64,000 nt of DNA from an uncultured Acinetobacter sp. GTDB taxonomy: Bacteria; Cyanobacteriota; Vampirovibrionia; Gastranaerophilales; Gastranaerophilaceae. The notes beneath the pieces were generated by a model. The model saw nothing but the letters and a program-made list of their open reading frames with translations. It did not search any database and was not told the DNA's origin. The stretch lies in NCBI GenBank assembly GCA_947306495.1, contig CAMZGT010000004.1, positions 16,259 to 80,258 on the forward strand, in the 5' to 3' direction. The number at the start of each line of letters is the position of its first letter. Positions within the stretch are counted from its first letter, which is position 1. The position numbers were made by a program, and so were the translations under genes. This document shows positions 60,987-64,000 of the stretch, one piece after another.

Positions 60987-62288
60987 ATGTTAAATACAAT
61001 AAATGCTGTCAACTTTAAAGCATACAACGTAAAATTTGACAATCAGCGCAATACAATACCACAAATGCCCGCTGAACTAACCATGCCTGAAGATGTTTTT
61101 ATATCTCAAACCATGACAGATGACAGAATTGCTAAAAAAGAAAAATCTCAAGAACGCCTACAAAAGCTCGGGATATACAGCTCTGTAGGCATTGCGGCAG
61201 CATTATTAGGCTCACTGATTTTTAGCATTATGTCAAAAAGACAAAATGCTAAACAATATGAAGATATGCTTAAAGAAATAAACAAAGAAATGAGTAACGG
61301 GGCACAAAAAAATACAAACAAAATTTTTAATGTTGAATTTGAGAAACTTACCGATAACAAAAACATAGCAGATATAAGAACGACAAAGACCCTGTCGAAA
61401 TCTGTACAGAAATTTTTTGTAGACTTGTTAGACTCATCTAAGTTTGATCCTAAATATATGAAACGTGCAGGGTTAGGAGAAAAAGGGTTTCCAAACGCAT
61501 CACTTCTTCTTGGCGGTCCGGGTACAGGTAAAACGGAAACCGTAAGAATGTACGCTAAAGCTGCTGACAGCGAACTTGCAACCATCAAGCTCGGAGATTT
61601 TGCTAATTCTTTTGTCGACGGTACTGCAACAAACATGCTTAATATGTTTAAAGCAATTAAAGAAAAGGCTGAAAAAGAACCTGACAAAACAATTACTATT
61701 TTATTTGATGAAGTTGACGGACTCGCAAGAAAAATAGATAAAATCGGAAGCAATAATGAATATCTTGGTAAAAACAGACAATCTTTTATCACCGGTTTGG
61801 ATATGATTTTGCCTCTGAAAAATGTTCGCGTTTTTGCAACAAGCAATGTTCCTTATAAAGAAATCGACGAAGCCGTCATAAGCAGATTAAAACGTAATGT
61901 CACGTTCAAAACACCAAATCCGACTCAAACATTTGAAGCTTTAAAGTTCCATCTGAAAGATTGTGAAGGACTTAAATCCGGAAGTTTTGATTTCTTTAAG
62001 AATCAAAAGAATGAAATAGAGAAGTTTTTAAAAGAATTATACAAACGTAACGGTGCTTACCGTGATCTTGCAAACATAACTCAGGATGCACAAGCTAAAT
62101 ACGCTACGGCGATGGAAAAAGCTAAAGATGACACTATGCTGTTTGATGTTAAATATTTGCGTGAAGCTTTAGCTGAAAAAGGAATTATGGCAGGAGAAGG
62201 TGAACAAATCAATGAACAAATAATTATTCCTGCACAAAAATCCGGATTTTGGCAAAAGTTCAAAAATCTGTTCAACAGAAATAATTAA
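60987..62288 (+). CDS. Membrane-anchored AAA+ ATPase, canonical (433 aa)
   Basis: The N-terminus contains AVNFKAYNVKFD (near 6-17), a membrane segment follows (YSSVGIAAALLGSLIFSIM, near 65-83), then a cytosolic AAA+ domain. Walker A GGPGTGKT (176-183), Walker B ITILFDEVDGL, sensor ATSNVPYKEID and arginine-finger-like SRLKRN are all intact. A lysine-rich helical C-terminus completes it. No protease or DNA-binding part is seen. AAAGGA lies 7 nt before the ATG at 60987, preferred over an ATG at 60981. Pairing with a Walker-A-variant AAA+ suggests a mixed ring with one non-canonical subunit (inference). Confidence 0.82.
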   Translation: MLNTINAVNFKAYNVKFDNQRNTIPQMPAELTMPEDVFISQTMTDDRIAKKEKSQERLQKLGIYSSVGIAAALLGSLIFSIMSKRQNAKQYEDMLKEINKEMSNGAQKNTNKIFNVEFEKLTDNKNIADIRTTKTLSKSVQKFFVDLLDSSKFDPKYMKRAGLGEKGFPNASLLLGGPGTGKTETVRMYAKAADSELATIKLGDFANSFVDGTATNMLNMFKAIKEKAEKEPDKTITILFDEVDGLARKIDKIGSNNEYLGKNRQSFITGLDMILPLKNVRVFATSNVPYKEIDEAVISRLKRNVTFKTPNPTQTFEALKFHLKDCEGLKSGSFDFFKNQKNEIEKFLKELYKRNGAYRDLANITQDAQAKYATAMEKAKDDTMLFDVKYLREALAEKGIMAGEGEQINEQIIIPAQKSGFWQKFKNLFNRNN

Positions 62289-62362
62289 TATATACCCCTT
62301 GCATGCCAAGTGTATACAGTTTTAAGTAGTGTAACAAATTTAAAAATTTTAAATTAAAAAAG

Positions 62363-62393
62363 GCAATTTTTTAAAACAGCAAAACTTTATATA
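62363..62393 (+). promoter_or_regulatory. GCAATTTT-class promoter ahead of the regulator gene
   Basis: GCAATTTT (62363-62370), 17 nt, TATATA (62388-62393), with GTAACAAATTTA upstream. Start expected near 62400, about 190 nt before the regulator ATG. Confidence 0.5.
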
Positions 62394-62399
62394 TATGTA

Positions 62400-62488
62400 A
62401 GACATCGGTAAGGAAAAGGTCATTAAAACAAAAATAATTAAGTGGACCCGTAGGAATAATAACTCCAAGATCCATTTACCCTTTTTAT
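62400..62488 (+). ncRNA. Possible small RNA or long leader
   Basis: Between the promoter at 62363-62393 and the regulator lies a stretch with a hairpin AAGTGGA (62440-62446) to TCCATTT (62471-62477, one G-U pair), followed by ACCCTTTTT. It has no open frame of note. This could be a short transcript ending near 62486 or a leader that attenuates the regulator. The remaining part of the 302-bp gap (62489-62590) shows nothing beyond AT-rich sequence. Confidence 0.3.
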
Positions 62489-62590
62489 ACTCTCTCTCTT
62501 AATATCCTCGTGTTTATTTAATGTTGCCATTTGTTTAAACGGCAACTTTTTATTTTATTATGGTATCATGTTTTTTATCGGGGGATATTT

Positions 62591-63634
62591 ATGCCGCAAA
62601 AAGAAACTCCAAGACAAATAACCGTAGCTGAGATGGCTCCTCATGTACATTCTTTTGGAATCGGAGAAAATAAAGTTAATAAGATATCAAATTGGCTTAT
62701 AAGGTGGATTAAAAACTCTTTAAAGTCGGGGAAAATTAAGCCTTTGGATTTTTTACCTTTAAAGGGAGATCTGGCCTGTCATATAGGTGTAAGCAAAGGA
62801 ACTATTCAGAATGTATACCGTTCTGTGGAAGATTATGGTTTAATTGAGTCTAAGCAAAGAGTCGGAACCTATATAAAAAAAGCGGAAACACAAGTTGATA
62901 AGCTGACTTCCAGAAGGGAAGCTGCATGTGAAGCTATAAAAGAGTATCTTTTCCTAAGCGGATACAATAATGGAGATACTTTGATTCCGATAAGAAGACT
63001 TGCAATATTGACAGGAATTTCTCCTACAACTATAAAAACCGCGATAAACACTCTTATTCTTCAAGGAATTTTAATTCAAAAAGACTCTATTTTTGTAGTT
63101 AATAATATGAATTTTAAGATTAACGAAATTGAAACAAAAACTTTAGTAGAAAAGATTGCTGAACGTATAAAATCAAATATCATTGAAAATCTTTCTTCAG
63201 GTGAAAAGCTCCCTTCTAATTCTTTACTTGCAAAAAAATTCAATGTCAGCGTTAAAACTGTTCATGATGCAATAAAAGTATTACATGAAGCAGGTCTTTT
63301 GAATGTACGCCGCGGCTGCTACGGAACCGTTATTTCATCAGAAAATAATCAACCTTACTATTATGAAGAAACAGAAGCAAAAATTAAACATTATATTTCA
63401 ACTAATTGCAAAGAAGGAGATAAGCTACCATCTATAAGAGATATGGCAAAATATTTGCAAGTAAGTTCAAAAACTATAAAACGAGCATTGGATAATCTTG
63501 CGGAAGATGGTTTTGTAGCTTCTTCAAGAGGAAGATATGGCGGCACTTTTGTATTGGATATTCCGCCAAATGCAGAACAAGCATATACTTGGCTCGCACT
63601 TAATCCTGATTTTATGGATACACAGAAAAATTAA
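62591..63634 (+). CDS. Regulator with four tandem GntR-type winged helices (347 aa)
   Basis: Four winged-helix modules of about 65 residues are visible: around residues 28-95 (LACHIGVSKGTIQNVYRSVE), 110-165 (LAILTGISPTTIKTAINTLI), 180-245 (LAKKFNVSVKTVHDAIKVLH) and 260-325 (MAKYLQVSSKTIKRALDNLA). Modules 1, 3 and 4 keep the GntR-type wing (RxGTY, RxGCYGTV, GRYGGTF). There is no effector domain such as FCD, UTRA or MocR. GntR proteins normally have one such module. The ATG at 62591 has GGGGA 5 nt upstream; the frame is open to 62531 without a ribosome site. Upstream is a GCAATTTT-class promoter, so it may belong to that regulon or control it. Confidence 0.85.
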   Translation: MPQKETPRQITVAEMAPHVHSFGIGENKVNKISNWLIRWIKNSLKSGKIKPLDFLPLKGDLACHIGVSKGTIQNVYRSVEDYGLIESKQRVGTYIKKAETQVDKLTSRREAACEAIKEYLFLSGYNNGDTLIPIRRLAILTGISPTTIKTAINTLILQGILIQKDSIFVVNNMNFKINEIETKTLVEKIAERIKSNIIENLSSGEKLPSNSLLAKKFNVSVKTVHDAIKVLHEAGLLNVRRGCYGTVISSENNQPYYYEETEAKIKHYISTNCKEGDKLPSIRDMAKYLQVSSKTIKRALDNLAEDGFVASSRGRYGGTFVLDIPPNAEQAYTWLALNPDFMDTQKN

Positions 63635-63706
63635 CAGCCAATACTTGAAAAATGCAACAGACATGGTATTATAAAAAATGTAAATTAAACCAAAAGGAGA
63701 ATAATC

Positions 63707-64000
63707 ATAGCTAACGAAGACAGAAACCCTTCTAAGGGTAAGGACAAACCTCTAATAAATGAAAGAATCAGAGCAAAAGAAGTAAGATTAATTGATGAAA
63801 ATGGTGAAAACCATGGAATAGTACCAACATCTCAAGCACTAAAAATGGCAGAAGAAGCTGATTTAGATTTGGTCGTAATAAGCGCAAATCAGACTCCGCC
63901 CGTAGCAAAGATTTTAAATTTCGGAAAATACAGATACGAACTTGAAAAGAAAGCTAAGGAAGCTAAGAAAAAACAGCATACTGTTGATATAAAAGAAGTT
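63707..64000 (+). CDS. infC: Translation initiation factor IF-3 (partial), non-ATG start
   Basis: 98 codons are visible before the window ends. LINERIRAKEVRLIDENGEN, DLVVISANQTPPVAKILNFG and KYRYELEKKAKEAKK identify the N-terminal domain and linker of IF-3, which prevents subunit joining and checks initiator codons. No in-frame ATG, GTG or TTG occurs near AAAGGAG (63693-63699); ATA at 63707 (7 nt spacing) or ATC at 63704 (4 nt) are the available starts, followed by GCT. A rare start codon is known in infC of E. coli (AUU), where it lets IF-3 repress its own translation. The C-terminal domain is outside the window. Confidence 0.92.
   Translation, partial: MANEDRNPSKGKDKPLINERIRAKEVRLIDENGENHGIVPTSQALKMAEEADLDLVVISANQTPPVAKILNFGKYRYELEKKAKEAKKKQHTVDIKEV

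Noticed and set aside
1..64000. tRNA, rRNA, CRISPR arrays, insertion sequences, prophage or integration sites
   Set aside because: No GTTCRA-type T-loops in intergenic sequence, no spaced direct repeats of CRISPR size, no transposase or integrase motifs and no terminal inverted repeats were seen by eye.

Overview
The window reads as a chromosomal stretch of an AT-rich, diderm, probably flagellated bacterium. The best fit is a gut-type Vampirovibrionia/Melainabacteria (Gastranaerophilales-like) lineage. That placement is inference. It rests on the low G+C, the outer-membrane proteins (MlaA-like, TPS-type haemagglutinin), pseudopilins with the FTLAEVLITLGIIGVVAA type of leader, a flagellar gene set scattered over several loci, and many large proteins with no recognisable family. 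No rRNA, tRNA, IS element, prophage or CRISPR array was seen.

Layout. 1-10.9 kb: PBP1A (partial), a YkgJ cysteine-cluster protein, tyrS, a cytoplasmic histidine kinase, a HEAT-repeat protein, a UbiA-type prenyltransferase with an MDR dehydrogenase, and trkA-trkH with a small XRE regulator. 11-22.5 kb: envelope and surface genes. These are an MlaA domain fused to a serine hydrolase, a pseudopilin, fabD, uvrC lacking its C-terminal HhH, an ATP-grasp enzyme, a FHA/TPS exoprotein, a beta-lactamase-fold serine hydrolase and two small secreted proteins. 22.5-27 kb: an uncharacterised cluster of helical and glycine-rich proteins. 27-32 kb: fliF-fliG-fliH-fliI. 32-36 kb: a tight six-gene envelope operon. 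36-50 kb: mutS, HU, flaG-fliS-fliT-like, asparaginase, miaA, gatB, rsmG and a STAND/TPR protein. 50-64 kb: plsY, a putative Mn exporter, surE, two membrane-paralogue proteins, pgeF, aspS, a further cluster protein, two membrane-anchored AAA+ ATPases, a four-winged-helix regulator and the start of infC.

The most promising undescribed system joins several loci. Three proteins (23253-24860, 26484-26816, 58542-59540) share an N-terminal signature MG-x3-S-x2-R-x3-L-x2-A-x-K and a C-terminal coiled coil ending in V-x2-[SV]-F, around unrelated centres. That is the layout of flagellar axial proteins. Two of their loci carry near-perfect flagellar sigma-28 promoters (TAAAGTTT-N11-GCCGATAA/T). A second promoter-like motif, GCAATTTT-N16/17-TATAWA behind TTACAAA boxes, recurs in front of the HEAT-repeat protein, the FHA protein, the 26.2 kb cluster, the membrane-paralogue pair, the AAA+ pair and the four-winged-helix regulator. 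Four proteins of the last groups also share a short N-terminal P-x-F-[KR]-[AGS]-like tag.

Gene expression has its own oddities. At least seven genes have a -10 box 6-8 nt before the ATG and no Shine-Dalgarno sequence, which suggests leaderless mRNAs. infC appears to start at ATA or ATC. Short AGTGAYTA repeats sit directly before several start codons.
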